Shown piece after piece: positions 8,787 to 17,121 of a DNA stretch of 64,000 nucleotides. Source of the stretch: Acidisoma sp. L85. GTDB lineage: Bacteria > Pseudomonadota > Alphaproteobacteria > Acetobacterales > Acetobacteraceae. The stretch is from NCBI RefSeq assembly GCF_009765865.1, contig NZ_LMUQ01000073.1, forward strand, positions 71,608 to 135,607, in the 5' to 3' direction. The notes beneath the pieces were generated by a model that worked only from the letters and a program-made list of their open reading frames with translations, was not told the origin of the DNA and ran no database searches. Every line of letters starts with the position of its first letter. Within the stretch, counting starts at the first letter, position 1. The position numbers and the translations under genes were made by a program.

Positions 8787-8801
8787 GACATCTAGATGAA
8801 T
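8787..8801. promoter_or_regulatory. Putative PhnF operator between phnD and phnF
   Basis: GACATCTAGATGAAT, containing the palindrome CATCTAGATG (8789-8798). It is an exact copy, in opposite orientation, of the site in front of phnG. It lies 70 bp upstream of the phnD start and 36 bp upstream of the phnF start. One bound regulator could therefore control both the transporter operon and its own gene. Confidence 0.6.
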
Positions 8802-8836
8802 GCCGCTGAAAGCCGTTGCATGACAGGCGGAGCATC

Positions 8837-9553
8837 ATGAGGTCGGCCGGAGTCGTGATCTGGCAGAAGATCGCCGAACTACTTGCGGCTGAGATCGCAT
8901 CGGGTTCGCTGATGCCCGGGGAGCGCCTGCCACCCGAAGCGGTCCTGGCCCAGCGCTTCGGTGTGAACCGCCACACGCTAAGGCGCGCCATGGGATCACT
9001 GGCGGAAAGCGGCCTGGTGAGCGTCCAGCATGGCAGAGGCAGCTTCGTCCGGCCTGTCGCGGTGGTGGATTACCCCGTCGGATCCCGCACTCGCTTCAGC
9101 GAGGTGATCTCCGGGCAGAGCCGTTCACCGGAAGGCGAACTCCTGGGATCCCGCGAACTTCCCTCCAGCCCCGAGATTTCGGCGGCGCTTGAACTTGATG
9201 CCGACGCGCCTGTCATCCTGCTCGAGATTCTGCGGCGGGTGGATGGCGTGCCGCTGAGTGTCGTCTCCGCTCACGTGCCGGCGGAACGTTTTCGAGGAAT
9301 CGACAAGGCTTTCCGCGATAGCCTCTCGATAACAGCGGCACTGCGTGCCTTCGGCGTTCTCGACTACAGGCGACGCAGCACCCGGATTTGGACGCGACTA
9401 CCCAGCGCCGAGGACGCGGTTCTGCTCCGCCAGCCGTCGACGATGCCTGTGCTTGTGATGGAAGCGGTCAACGAGGATGTCGAAGGGCGGCCCATCGAAT
9501 ACGGCATTTCGAGAGCGTCGGGCCAGAGATTGCAGGTCGTTGTGACGCATTAA
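8837..9553 (+). CDS. phnF: Phosphonate operon GntR/HutC-family regulator PhnF
   Basis: DNA-binding repressor candidate for the phn genes. The ATG at 8837 is favoured (AGGCGG lies 6 bases upstream), giving 238 residues; a TTG at 8816 would add seven. An N-terminal winged helix-turn-helix of GntR type spans about residues 5-70 (PEAVLAQRFGVNRHTLRRAM). A UTRA/chorismate-lyase-like ligand-binding domain follows, with the family's VPLSVVSAHVPAERF and IEYGISRASG stretches. It is divergent from phnD, a common arrangement for phnF. The effector is unknown. Confidence 0.9.
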   Translation: MRSAGVVIWQKIAELLAAEIASGSLMPGERLPPEAVLAQRFGVNRHTLRRAMGSLAESGLVSVQHGRGSFVRPVAVVDYPVGSRTRFSEVISGQSRSPEGELLGSRELPSSPEISAALELDADAPVILLEILRRVDGVPLSVVSAHVPAERFRGIDKAFRDSLSITAALRAFGVLDYRRRSTRIWTRLPSAEDAVLLRQPSTMPVLVMEAVNEDVEGRPIEYGISRASGQRLQVVVTH

Positions 9554-9853
9554 TCAGTGCGAGACAGCAACATAATATCGAGAGCCACAGTAACGCAGCT
9601 CTGCGAGGGATGGGGAACTGGCTCGGTTGCTGAAGCATTAAGCAGGAATCCATAGGCGAGCACGCGAATTGTGCAGTCGTCGTCCACGAGCCCTCATTTT
9701 TCTCGAGAATCAGACTCAAAAAGCTATGATCCTTGAAAGGTCGTTCGTAGGGTCGTCCTTCAGTCGATGGCACATGGGACGCTGGCATGCGGGATCGCGC
9801 TCCGGTCGCATCAGGCTATCGTGAGTCGCGCAGCGATGATTGGGGTTTCTGAA
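9554..9853. other. Intergenic region between phnF and APC permease gene
   Basis: Three hundred bases with no convincing gene. An in-frame extension of the downstream permease to 9767 exists but lacks a ribosome binding site. The promoter of the permease gene should lie here; I see no clear -35/-10 pair. Confidence 0.5.
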
Positions 9854-11458
9854 ATGGCAAATTCGAGTTCTGGCGCCGTAGCCGGAAAACAGGGCGCAAA
9901 CAACCTTGATGTAACCACTCGCGGCGACGTCGATCTATTGCATTCGAAGGCGGTTGGTCTCATCGGCGTGTTGTTCCTTACGGTCACGGGTGCGGCCCCG
10001 ATCACCGCCATGTTGCTGAACACGCCAATCGTGGTCGGCAATGGCAACGGCGTCGGTGCCCCTGCGGCTTTTCTGGTCGCGACCGTGATCCTTCTGATCT
10101 TCTCGGTGGGATATGCGGCGATGGCCAGAAAGGTCACCTCTGTGGGGGGATTCTACTCGTTTATCAGCCTTGGGCTTGGGCGCGAGCTAGGCATGGGGAT
10201 GGGCTTCGCCTCGGTCGTCGCTTATGCGGTATTCGAGCCTTCGCTGGCCGGTGGCTTCGCTTATTTCGCCAATCTCAAGCTACACCAATTCGGTATCGAC
10301 GTCGCCTGGCCCTGGCTCGCGCTGGCCATGGTTCTGCTGATCTTTGTGCTGACCTACCTAGACGTGAAGATTTCAACCGCGGTCCTGGGCGTCGCGCTTA
10401 TCGCCGAGGTCGCGATGCTGCTCATTTTCGATGTCGGTGTCTTCTCGAAATCGGGACACGGCGCGACGGTGACGGGAGCGGCGATTAATCCGTTGAACGC
10501 CTTCCTCGGCTATCCGGGCAATCCATCCGCCAAGCTTGCAGCCGGGGCCGCTGGCATTGGGCTCTTTTTCGCATTTTGGTCCTGGGTCGGGTTTGAATCA
10601 GCTCCCAACTATGCTGAGGAATCCCGCAATCCGAAGCGGATTGTGCCGTTGTCGCTCTATATTTCCGTCCTGTTCCTTGGAATTCTCTACACCATCACGA
10701 GTTGGGCAGCGATCTCCGGTTACAGCACCACCGATGCATCCGTCGGTGCGGCCCAAGGCAATGCGGCGGAGTATTTTTTCACGACTTCAACCAAGCTGAT
10801 CGGCCCTTGGTCGACTGCGATCATGAGCTATCTCATTCTGACCGGGTCCTTCGCCTGCGGCATGGCCTTCCACAATACGGCGTCGCGCTATCTCTACGCG
10901 CTGGGTCGTGAGAGGATCCTGCCCAAGGCCCTCGGCCGCACACACAGGCGGTTCAAGACGCCGCATATTGCGTCGCTCGTGCAAACCAGCGCCAGCATCA
11001 TCATCGTCCTGCTTTTCGCGATTTTCGGTGGCACCAAGGATCCGACGACACAAGCCTATGGCGAGCTTTACGGCCTCATGGCGCTGCTCGGCACCATCAT
11101 TATTCTCTTCGCCCAGGCCATCGTATCGGTCGCGATCGTAGTCTATTTCAAGCGCCAGCATCCCAATGACCATCATTGGTGGCAGACGATGCTTGCGCCC
11201 ATCCTCGCCTTCCTGTCGCAGGCCTATGTCCTTTATCTCTGCCTTACCAATATGGGCTTCCTCGGCGGTGGTTTTTCATTTGCTGCCTGGATCCCGTGGA
11301 TTGATGGAGGTGTCATTGTTCTTGGCATTCTTGGCGCGCTTTATCTCAAGAGCCGGGACCCATCCCGCTATGACCAGATCGGCCGCATGATCTATGAGGG
11401 CTTTCCCGAAGGTGCGGACGGGCCACTGCACGCCGCCGAGGCAAGCGCCAGGCGGTAA
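9854..11458 (+). CDS. APC-superfamily amino acid/amine permease
   Basis: Multi-pass inner-membrane transporter of the amino acid-polyamine-organocation superfamily, 534 residues from the ATG at 9854 (TGGGG about 8 bases upstream). The first membrane helix has the family pattern VGLIGVLFLTVTGAAPITAM, and the loop FESAPNYAEESRNPKRIVP after helix 6 matches the conserved FEAxxxxxEExRNPxRxIP consensus. About twelve hydrophobic segments can be counted. The substrate is not evident. The downstream gene is convergent, so this is a single-gene unit. An upstream in-frame start at 9767 is less likely. Confidence 0.85.
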   Translation: MANSSSGAVAGKQGANNLDVTTRGDVDLLHSKAVGLIGVLFLTVTGAAPITAMLLNTPIVVGNGNGVGAPAAFLVATVILLIFSVGYAAMARKVTSVGGFYSFISLGLGRELGMGMGFASVVAYAVFEPSLAGGFAYFANLKLHQFGIDVAWPWLALAMVLLIFVLTYLDVKISTAVLGVALIAEVAMLLIFDVGVFSKSGHGATVTGAAINPLNAFLGYPGNPSAKLAAGAAGIGLFFAFWSWVGFESAPNYAEESRNPKRIVPLSLYISVLFLGILYTITSWAAISGYSTTDASVGAAQGNAAEYFFTTSTKLIGPWSTAIMSYLILTGSFACGMAFHNTASRYLYALGRERILPKALGRTHRRFKTPHIASLVQTSASIIIVLLFAIFGGTKDPTTQAYGELYGLMALLGTIIILFAQAIVSVAIVVYFKRQHPNDHHWWQTMLAPILAFLSQAYVLYLCLTNMGFLGGGFSFAAWIPWIDGGVIVLGILGALYLKSRDPSRYDQIGRMIYEGFPEGADGPLHAAEASARR

Positions 11459-11478
11459 AGCGGAGAACTGGAAAGCCG

Positions 11479-11510
11479 CGAAGGCGGCCCGACAGCGGCC
11501 TTCGTCGTTT
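11479..11510. terminator. Probable terminator between convergent permease and SDR genes
   Basis: The inverted repeat CGAAGGC (11479-11485) and GCCTTCG (11498-11504) flanks a GC-rich loop and is followed on the plus strand by TCGTTT. It lies just after the permease stop and overlaps the stop codon of the convergent SDR gene. Confidence 0.45.
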
Positions 11511-12279
11511 AAAGCCCGGCGAGAGACTCAGGAAGAACCTGGCCGCCATCGACAATCAGGGTCTGACCCGTGACGTAGCCGGCCTCGTCGCTCGCGAAGA
11601 ACAGCGCTGCGTTGGCAATATCCTTCACTGTTCCAAGGTGCTTGAGCGGGATTGAGGCCGCCATATTCGCTATATACTCGACGCCCATGGCTTCCATCCC
11701 CTCGGTCATGATGTTGCCCGGCATCACCGCGTTGACCGTGATGCCGAACGGCGCAAGCTCAATCGCGGCCGTGCGCATAAAGCCGAGTTGACCGGCTTTG
11801 CTCGCTCCGTAATGCGACCAGCCGGAATAACCTGTGACGGGTCCGGTGATCGAGGATGTCAGAACGATCCGCCCCTTCGCCTTGGCTTTCAAGGCGGGGA
11901 GGCAAGCCGAAACGGAAAGGAAGGTGCTCCGCAAATTCGCGTTGATGACAGTGTCGAAATCCGCGGCCGTCATGACATCGAGAGTGGCGGACGGAAATAT
12001 GCCGGCATTTGCACAGAGGATATCGACGCCGCCAAAGTGCTCCATGGCAGCCGCCGCCATCGCAGCGGCGCCGCCTTCGGTAGAGAGATCTGCCGCGAGA
12101 GTTTCTGCAGTACCGCCCACGCTGCTGATCTCCGCAGCTACCCGCTCTATCTCAGCCGCGGTGCGTGAGACGAGAAGGATGCGGCAGCCGACGATGCCAA
12201 ACCGTAACGCAATGCCGCGTCCGATGCCGCGCCCGGCTCCGGTAACGATGACGGATCGACCGCTCAGCGGAGCGAACAT
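11509..12279 (-). CDS. Short-chain dehydrogenase/reductase
   Basis: NAD(P)-dependent oxidoreductase of classical SDR type, 256 residues. The cofactor loop TGAGRGIGRG is at about residues 13-22, CANAG follows strand 4, and the catalytic Tyr/Lys pair is in SHYGASKAG. The C-terminus GYVTGQTLIVDGG is canonical. The gene lies 26 bp downstream of the kinase-like gene on the same strand, so the two are probably cotranscribed. The substrate is unknown; a sugar or polyol alcohol would fit the isomerase-like and kinase neighbours. Confidence 0.85.
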   Translation of the reverse strand: MFAPLSGRSVIVTGAGRGIGRGIALRFGIVGCRILLVSRTAAEIERVAAEISSVGGTAETLAADLSTEGGAAAMAAAAMEHFGGVDILCANAGIFPSATLDVMTAADFDTVINANLRSTFLSVSACLPALKAKAKGRIVLTSSITGPVTGYSGWSHYGASKAGQLGFMRTAAIELAPFGITVNAVMPGNIMTEGMEAMGVEYIANMAASIPLKHLGTVKDIANAALFFASDEAGYVTGQTLIVDGGQVLPESLAGL

Positions 12280-12305
12280 GGCGGTTTTCCTTTATCCGGT
12301 GACAC

Positions 12306-13307
12306 TCAAGAATACCGTGACAGCAGTTTCTCCGCCATCGTCAAAGCGCCTGCCGTATAGCCAGCGCCGAGTTCCTGCGCGATCGGCACCTCGGAATGTG
12401 ATGCAATCCAGGCGACTAGAAGAAAACGGCGTATGGCGATGAAAATCGGCAGTTCGTCGGCATCCTCTTGCGAAAGCGGCGCGACGGAACGGTAACCGTC
12501 CACCCAGACCTCGCGCAGCTCGTCCACGATGGGTTCATGCTCAAAGAAGCTGACGGCAGCCGCGAAGTCATACAGCCGCCAGGATAGGCCGCAATCATCG
12601 AAGTCGATCACGCGCAGGTGCGGTTCATCGACGATGAGGTTTGCGAGCCGCAGATCCGCATGGATGAGACCGAAGCGTTCGGGTGAGCGGCCGAACCGCT
12701 CCAGCCGCGTGCGGATGAGCATCACGGCGCGGTCCATAAGGGTGGTTCCCGCCGCATCCAGCCCAACGCCGGCACGCCATGGACCCCAATAGGCTTGCGT
12801 CCCGAACATGCTGTCGAAGTCCCAGATCTTGCGTTGAAACCCCCCAGGCGGAATCCAACCGCGCGCGTGGCTGTGCATCCTTGCAGTCAGCGCACCAAGA
12901 GTGCGGAACCAACCGGGAAGATCGGCATCCGCGGCGGGCTCCCGACCGGGCGCGAACTCGAAGGCAACCGCACTGCGTGTCGGAAAGCCGAATAACGATG
13001 GCAGACTCTGCACGAAGGTTCCGTCTGCGCCACGCAGCGGCGCGGGCGTCTCCACGGCGCGTTCAGCCCGCAATGCCTCGATCCAATCGATCTCAGAGCG
13101 AATTTCCTGCGCCTTGTGATAGTCCAGCCTATGAACGCGCAGCACGACGGACCGGCCGGTGCCGGTGTCATCGATACGGTACGTGGCATTCTCTGAGATG
13201 TTGAGGAGGCCGATTTCTGCGTCGCTGGAAAGCGACCATGACGGCAAGGCAGCGCGAATTGCGAGGTCCAGGTCGGCAAGCACTTCCGGACCATATTGGA
13301 CTGTCAT
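12306..13307 (-). CDS. APH-fold small-molecule phosphotransferase
   Basis: Kinase of the aminoglycoside phosphotransferase/choline kinase fold (the SrkA/homoserine kinase II-like group), 333 residues. The catalytic loop is IHADLRLANLIV (His216, Asp218, Asn223) and the metal-binding motif is VIDFDDCG (Asp235, Asp237). All active-site residues are in place, so it should be active. It is not placed near any known resistance element, and its neighbours (SDR, sugar-isomerase-like protein, flavoprotein, APC permease) suggest a catabolic metabolite kinase rather than antibiotic resistance. The acceptor substrate cannot be read from sequence. Confidence 0.8.
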   Translation of the reverse strand: MTVQYGPEVLADLDLAIRAALPSWSLSSDAEIGLLNISENATYRIDDTGTGRSVVLRVHRLDYHKAQEIRSEIDWIEALRAERAVETPAPLRGADGTFVQSLPSLFGFPTRSAVAFEFAPGREPAADADLPGWFRTLGALTARMHSHARGWIPPGGFQRKIWDFDSMFGTQAYWGPWRAGVGLDAAGTTLMDRAVMLIRTRLERFGRSPERFGLIHADLRLANLIVDEPHLRVIDFDDCGLSWRLYDFAAAVSFFEHEPIVDELREVWVDGYRSVAPLSQEDADELPIFIAIRRFLLVAWIASHSEVPIAQELGAGYTAGALTMAEKLLSRYS

Positions 13308-13514
13308 CTGCCTCCGGTCACCGTCAGGGAACCGGGCGAAGTATGGTCGGCGGGCTTCTCCATTGTAAAGTCGGAGCGCGACGTCGTTCCTCGCAACAAA
13401 ATGATGTAATTCACATCAAACTCGAAGACCGTCTAGCCAAAATCAATCCGCCATCATCGGAAAACGAAGAGAAATCTGGCAGATGATGCAGTGCTGGTGG
13501 TTTGAAGAGATAAT

Positions 13515-13542
13515 TTGATTTACTTGATGACTGTTCTATGGT
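13515..13542 (+). promoter_or_regulatory. Possible sigma-70-type promoter
   Basis: TTGATT (13515-13520) and TATGGT (13537-13542) are separated by 16 bases, in the AT-rich part of the divergent region. It would drive the isomerase-like/flavoprotein pair, leaving a leader of about 280 bases. Confidence 0.3.
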
Positions 13543-13595
13543 TCGATGCAATCGGCGACCGAGGCGCGATCTAGAAACGACAAAAGGGGAGGCCG

Positions 13596-13808
13596 ATGAG
13601 GGCACCACAGCGCGCGGCTGTAGCCGACTGCGCGGATCGGCGCTGCGGCGGTCGCGCCGTTGAATGGATGCGCTCAAGTCGCAGCCAAGTTTCCAGTAGT
13701 CGCTATTCAAGCTCCGGTTACGACCAGCGGGTCGAAGAGCATGGTGCGTTCGGCACATTGCGAACAGAGAACGTTCCGCTGAACGATGCGGCGCATCAAG
13801 ATTTCTGA
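13596..13808 (+). CDS. Possible small ORF in the leader of the TIM-barrel gene
   Basis: A 70-codon frame opens with ATG directly after an excellent Shine-Dalgarno run (AAGGGGAGG, five-base gap) and ends 21 bp before the isomerase-like gene. The protein is Arg/Ser-rich, has no recognised domain and looks unlike its neighbours in composition. It could be a leader peptide, a small protein or the remnant of a decayed gene. The strong ribosome binding site is the only real support. Confidence 0.3.
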   Translation: MRAPQRAAVADCADRRCGGRAVEWMRSSRSQVSSSRYSSSGYDQRVEEHGAFGTLRTENVPLNDAAHQDF

Positions 13809-13829
13809 GATGGAAGAGGTTTTAGGACT

Positions 13830-14789
13830 ATGAAGATCGGAATCGTTTCGGATTCCCTCGCCAATCTGGACTTCGAGGGAATGCTCGATGCGGCCGCAGG
13901 GCTCGGCCTGAGCGGCGTCGAGGTCAATGCAGGCAACTGGTCTTCGGCGCCGCATCTGGACCTGGCAAAACTGCGCGGCGACGCAGGGGCGCGGAAGACG
14001 TTTTTGAGCGCCTTCGAGAGCCGCGGGCTAGAACTGATCGCGCTTAATGCCAACGGAAACCAGCTCCATCCCACTGATGGCGCTCGGCAGACCGCGACAT
14101 TGTATGACACGGTGCGACTTGCCGGCCAGCTGGGCATCGGCAAGGTCTGCCTGATGTCCGGGCTCCCGGCTGGCGGGCCTGAGGACCGCACACCGAATTG
14201 GATCGTCTCCTCCTGGCCGCCCGAGACCGGCGCGATCTTGAAGTGGCAGTGGGAGGAGAAGCTACTTCCTTACTGGCACGATCTCGCAAAGGTCGCGAAG
14301 GAGAACGGCGTCAAGCTATGTGTTGAATTGCACGGCAACCAACTCGTCTACAACGTGCCGACGCTGCTGCGCTTGCGTGTAGAGGTCGGTCCGGTTGTGG
14401 GTGCGAACCTCGATCCGAGTCATCTCATGTGGATGGGCGCCGATCCGCATGCCGCCGTGGATGCGCTGGGAGAGGCGATCTTCCACGTGCATGCCAAGGA
14501 TGTCTATCTCAACAAGGTGAAACAGGCGACGACCAGCCTGTTGGAAAACGGCTCCTTGACGGATATTCCGGCGCGGTCCTGGACGTACATCACTCTCGGC
14601 TACGGGCACGACGAATCCTGGTGGCGCGAGTTCTGCTATCGCCTCCGGATGGTCGGCTATGATGGCTGGCTTTCGATCGAGCATGAGGATGTGCTTCTTT
14701 CCCGTATGGAAGGGGCACGCCGTTCCGTACAACTCCTGAACGCGGTAGCGCCCACGGAAGTCTCCGATTTCATGTTACAGGCCGTCTGA
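13830..14789 (+). CDS. Sugar phosphate isomerase/epimerase-like TIM-barrel protein
   Basis: Member of the xylose-isomerase-like (AP endonuclease 2) TIM-barrel family, 319 residues. It begins MKIGIVSDSLANLDFEGML. Metal-ligand-type residues are visible in CVELHGNQ (Glu), NLDPSHLMW (Asp and His), VHAKDV (His and Asp) and LSIEHED (Glu). AAGAGG lies 13 bp upstream of the ATG. The next gene, a flavoprotein, follows after 35 bp on the same strand. The family covers tagatose epimerases, hydroxypyruvate isomerases and inositol enzymes; I cannot choose among them. Confidence 0.85.
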   Translation: MKIGIVSDSLANLDFEGMLDAAAGLGLSGVEVNAGNWSSAPHLDLAKLRGDAGARKTFLSAFESRGLELIALNANGNQLHPTDGARQTATLYDTVRLAGQLGIGKVCLMSGLPAGGPEDRTPNWIVSSWPPETGAILKWQWEEKLLPYWHDLAKVAKENGVKLCVELHGNQLVYNVPTLLRLRVEVGPVVGANLDPSHLMWMGADPHAAVDALGEAIFHVHAKDVYLNKVKQATTSLLENGSLTDIPARSWTYITLGYGHDESWWREFCYRLRMVGYDGWLSIEHEDVLLSRMEGARRSVQLLNAVAPTEVSDFMLQAV

Positions 14790-14824
14790 AGGCGCGTTTC
14801 GGCGGAACTTGGGAGACCGAGGCG

Positions 14825-16060
14825 ATGAGCGTTGCAGGAATGGTCATCGTGGGAGCGGGGGAGGCGGGGGCGCGCGCCGCGACCTCGCTGCGCGAGCGAG
14901 GGTTCACTGGGCCGGTCACGCTCATCGGAGAGGAGACTCATCTTCCTTACGAGCGGCCGCCGCTTTCCAAGCACGCGATGACATCGGAGGCGGAGCCAGA
15001 GGCCGCCTTCATCCTCGACGAGGCGCGGCTTGCAGCAAAAGGCATCGTGCATATCGCGGGCGCAGCGGTCATCGCGATCGATCGCGCTGCCCATGATGTC
15101 ACCTTGGATGATGGCCGCAGCATTCCCTATGCCAAGCTGTTGCTGGCAACGGGTGCCCGCCCGCGACGGCTCACTGTTCCCGGTGCGGGCCCCGAAAATG
15201 TCCTCTACCTGCGTACTTTCGCGGATGCGCTTGCGATGCGTGCCCGGCTGGTGCCTGCCACCCGCCTTGTGGTGATCGGCGGCGGCTTCATTGGACTGGA
15301 GATCGCAGCAAGCGCCTTGGAGCGCGGATGCACGGTCACCGTCGTTGAGATGGCACCGCGCATTCTGGGCCGCGCGGTGCCAGCCGAAATCGCGGCCGTT
15401 GTCGCCGAGCGCCATGGTCGAGCCGGGATCGAGATCATCACCGGCATCGGCCTGACGCTCATCACGCGGGAGGGTAGCGTCGAGATTGTAACGCTCGCGA
15501 ATGGTCGGCGGCTCGAATGCGACACCATAATCGCAGGCGTTGGCGCAATTCCGCAGACCACTCTTGCCGAAGCAGCTGGACTTGAGACGGAGAATGGCGT
15601 CCGGGTTGATGGCCGGCTTGTCACCACCGACCCTGATATCCTGGCGGCGGGCGATTGCTGTTCCTTTCCCCATCCGATCTACGATGGTCGCCGGATGCGG
15701 CTGGAGGCTTGGCGCAACGCGCAGGACCAGGGTGCGCATGCGGCAGGCTCCATGCTGGGAGGCACCGAGGAATACGACACGGTTCCATGGTTCTGGTCGG
15801 ATCAGCATGACCAGACGCTGCAGATCGCCGGGATGCCCGATGAGGGCGAGATTACCGTGCTGCGCGACGTGGGTGGCGGCGGCCGGCTCTATTTCCACCT
15901 CAAGGCTGATGGCCGGCTTGTCGCGGCGAGCGGTGTCGGCCCGGTTTCCAAGGTCGCGCGCGACATCAGGTTGGCGGAGATGCTAATCCAGCGCCGTGCG
16001 CATTCTGACCCGGCCCAACTGGCGGATCCGGGCGTGAAGCTGAAATCGCTCCTCCCCTAA
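14825..16060 (+). CDS. FAD-dependent ferredoxin reductase-type oxidoreductase
   Basis: Pyridine-nucleotide-dependent flavoprotein, 411 residues, resembling the reductase components of Rieske-oxygenase and P450 systems (rhodocoxin/putidaredoxin reductase group). The FAD-binding motif IVGAGEAGARAA is at about residues 8-19 and PYERPPLSK marks the family. The NAD-binding motif VVIGGGFIGLEIAA is near residue 148, the FAD-contact segment is LAAGDCCSFPHP, and the C-terminal reductase domain ends with VKLKSLLP. No ferredoxin or oxygenase gene is adjacent, so its electron acceptor must be encoded elsewhere or be unconventional. Confidence 0.88.
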   Translation: MSVAGMVIVGAGEAGARAATSLRERGFTGPVTLIGEETHLPYERPPLSKHAMTSEAEPEAAFILDEARLAAKGIVHIAGAAVIAIDRAAHDVTLDDGRSIPYAKLLLATGARPRRLTVPGAGPENVLYLRTFADALAMRARLVPATRLVVIGGGFIGLEIAASALERGCTVTVVEMAPRILGRAVPAEIAAVVAERHGRAGIEIITGIGLTLITREGSVEIVTLANGRRLECDTIIAGVGAIPQTTLAEAAGLETENGVRVDGRLVTTDPDILAAGDCCSFPHPIYDGRRMRLEAWRNAQDQGAHAAGSMLGGTEEYDTVPWFWSDQHDQTLQIAGMPDEGEITVLRDVGGGGRLYFHLKADGRLVAASGVGPVSKVARDIRLAEMLIQRRAHSDPAQLADPGVKLKSLLP

Positions 16061-16077
16061 AGGCTGGGTGCAATCCG

Positions 16078-17001
16078 TCAAAGGTGAACCGGCAGGCTCA
16101 TCGTTGGCCCGCCCGCGCGAAGTCGAAATTCTCGCGTCAACCAATCCACGAAGACCCTCAAACGCGGGGAGAGCTGGCGGCTGCGGGGGTAGAGCAACGT
16201 GACGGGGCTCGGCGGTGGTCGGAAATCCTCCAGGACCGCGACCAACTCGCCCAGCGCGAGGTGTCGCACGACGTGATAGCGCGGAACTTGTATCAGTCCG
16301 AGGCCAAGCTTCGCGGCGGCGACATAGGTCTCCGCACCTGCAACCGAGACTGTAGCGGGGAGCGCAACCTGGCGGAGCGCGCCGTCGAGCCTAAATTCCA
16401 GAGGAATTACGGCGCCTGTCACGGAGGAGACGAAGCCGACCATCGCATGCCCGCCGAGACCGTCTGGCGATCCAGGCGTGCCGCATCGGCTGAGGTACTC
16501 GGGGCTCGCCAGTGTCACCTCCTCAAGCAAGGCGATACGCCGACCGACCATGTCCGTATCCTGCGGCTCTCCAACGCGCAGCACGCAATCCACCCCCTCC
16601 CGCACTAAATCGACCAGACGGTCCCCTTCGCTCAGATAGAGCTGCAGGTCGGGGTATTCGGCGATAAACGCGGGCAGACCCGGCACGACGAAGTGGCGTG
16701 CCAGCGTGCCGTGGATATCGACGCGCAGCAGGCCGCGTGGCTTGGCATCCCGGAACCCCGCCTCTGCGTCTTCTAGATCGGCGAGCAGGATCAGACAGCG
16801 CTTGTAATAGGCTTCGCCGTCCAGAGTAGGGCTCACGTGGCGGGTGGTCCGTTGCAGAAGCCTTACGCGAAGGCGCGTCTCGAGCTGCTTGACGGCCTCG
16901 GTAACTGTTGACCGCGGCAGGCTGAGGTCTTCGGCCGCCCGTGTGAAGCTCTGTCGCTCCACGATGCGGATGAAGACCCGCATCGCCTCATACCGGTCCA
17001 T
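16078..17001 (-). CDS. LysR-family transcriptional regulator
   Basis: The N-terminal helix-turn-helix is at about residues 4-62 (FTRAAEDLSLPRSTVTEAVKQLE), followed by a substrate-binding domain; 307 residues from the ATG at 17001. That start is preferred over the ATG at 17013 because GAGGGG lies four bases upstream of it. It is divergent from an SDR gene across a 120-bp gap, the classic LysR arrangement, so it probably controls that gene. Its HTH subtype (RTTRHVSPTLDGEAYYKRC) belongs to the group often annotated as DsdC/CrgA-like regulators of oxidoreductases. Confidence 0.88.
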   Translation of the reverse strand: MDRYEAMRVFIRIVERQSFTRAAEDLSLPRSTVTEAVKQLETRLRVRLLQRTTRHVSPTLDGEAYYKRCLILLADLEDAEAGFRDAKPRGLLRVDIHGTLARHFVVPGLPAFIAEYPDLQLYLSEGDRLVDLVREGVDCVLRVGEPQDTDMVGRRIALLEEVTLASPEYLSRCGTPGSPDGLGGHAMVGFVSSVTGAVIPLEFRLDGALRQVALPATVSVAGAETYVAAAKLGLGLIQVPRYHVVRHLALGELVAVLEDFRPPPSPVTLLYPRSRQLSPRLRVFVDWLTREFRLRAGGPTMSLPVHL

Positions 17002-17121
17002 GCGGCCCCTCATTGTTCGTCTTGCTGAATGGTGTAGCTCGAAATCGCCTGATTATCCGGCCAAGGCGTCGCGCTAATGCTTTCCACCCCTCGGACGGGG
17101 CGAAGAAACAGGGAGAGCGGC

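Larger units (their letters stand above)
13308..13829. other. Divergent promoter region between kinase and TIM-barrel genes
   Basis: About 520 bases between two divergent operons. It is AT-richer near 13380-13550 than its surroundings. It holds a possible sigma-70-like promoter and one short open frame with a strong ribosome-binding site, listed separately. I see no known RNA motif or repeat. Confidence 0.5.

Noticed and set aside
12306-13307. APH-fold protein as an aminoglycoside resistance enzyme
   Set aside because: The sequence around the catalytic loop fits the metabolic SrkA-like kinases and the neighbours are catabolic genes.
14657-15898. A 413-codon open frame on the minus strand, antisense to the flavoprotein gene and the end of the isomerase-like gene
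   Set aside because: It has no recognisable domain and mirrors the codon pattern of the real genes; long antisense frames are expected at this GC content.
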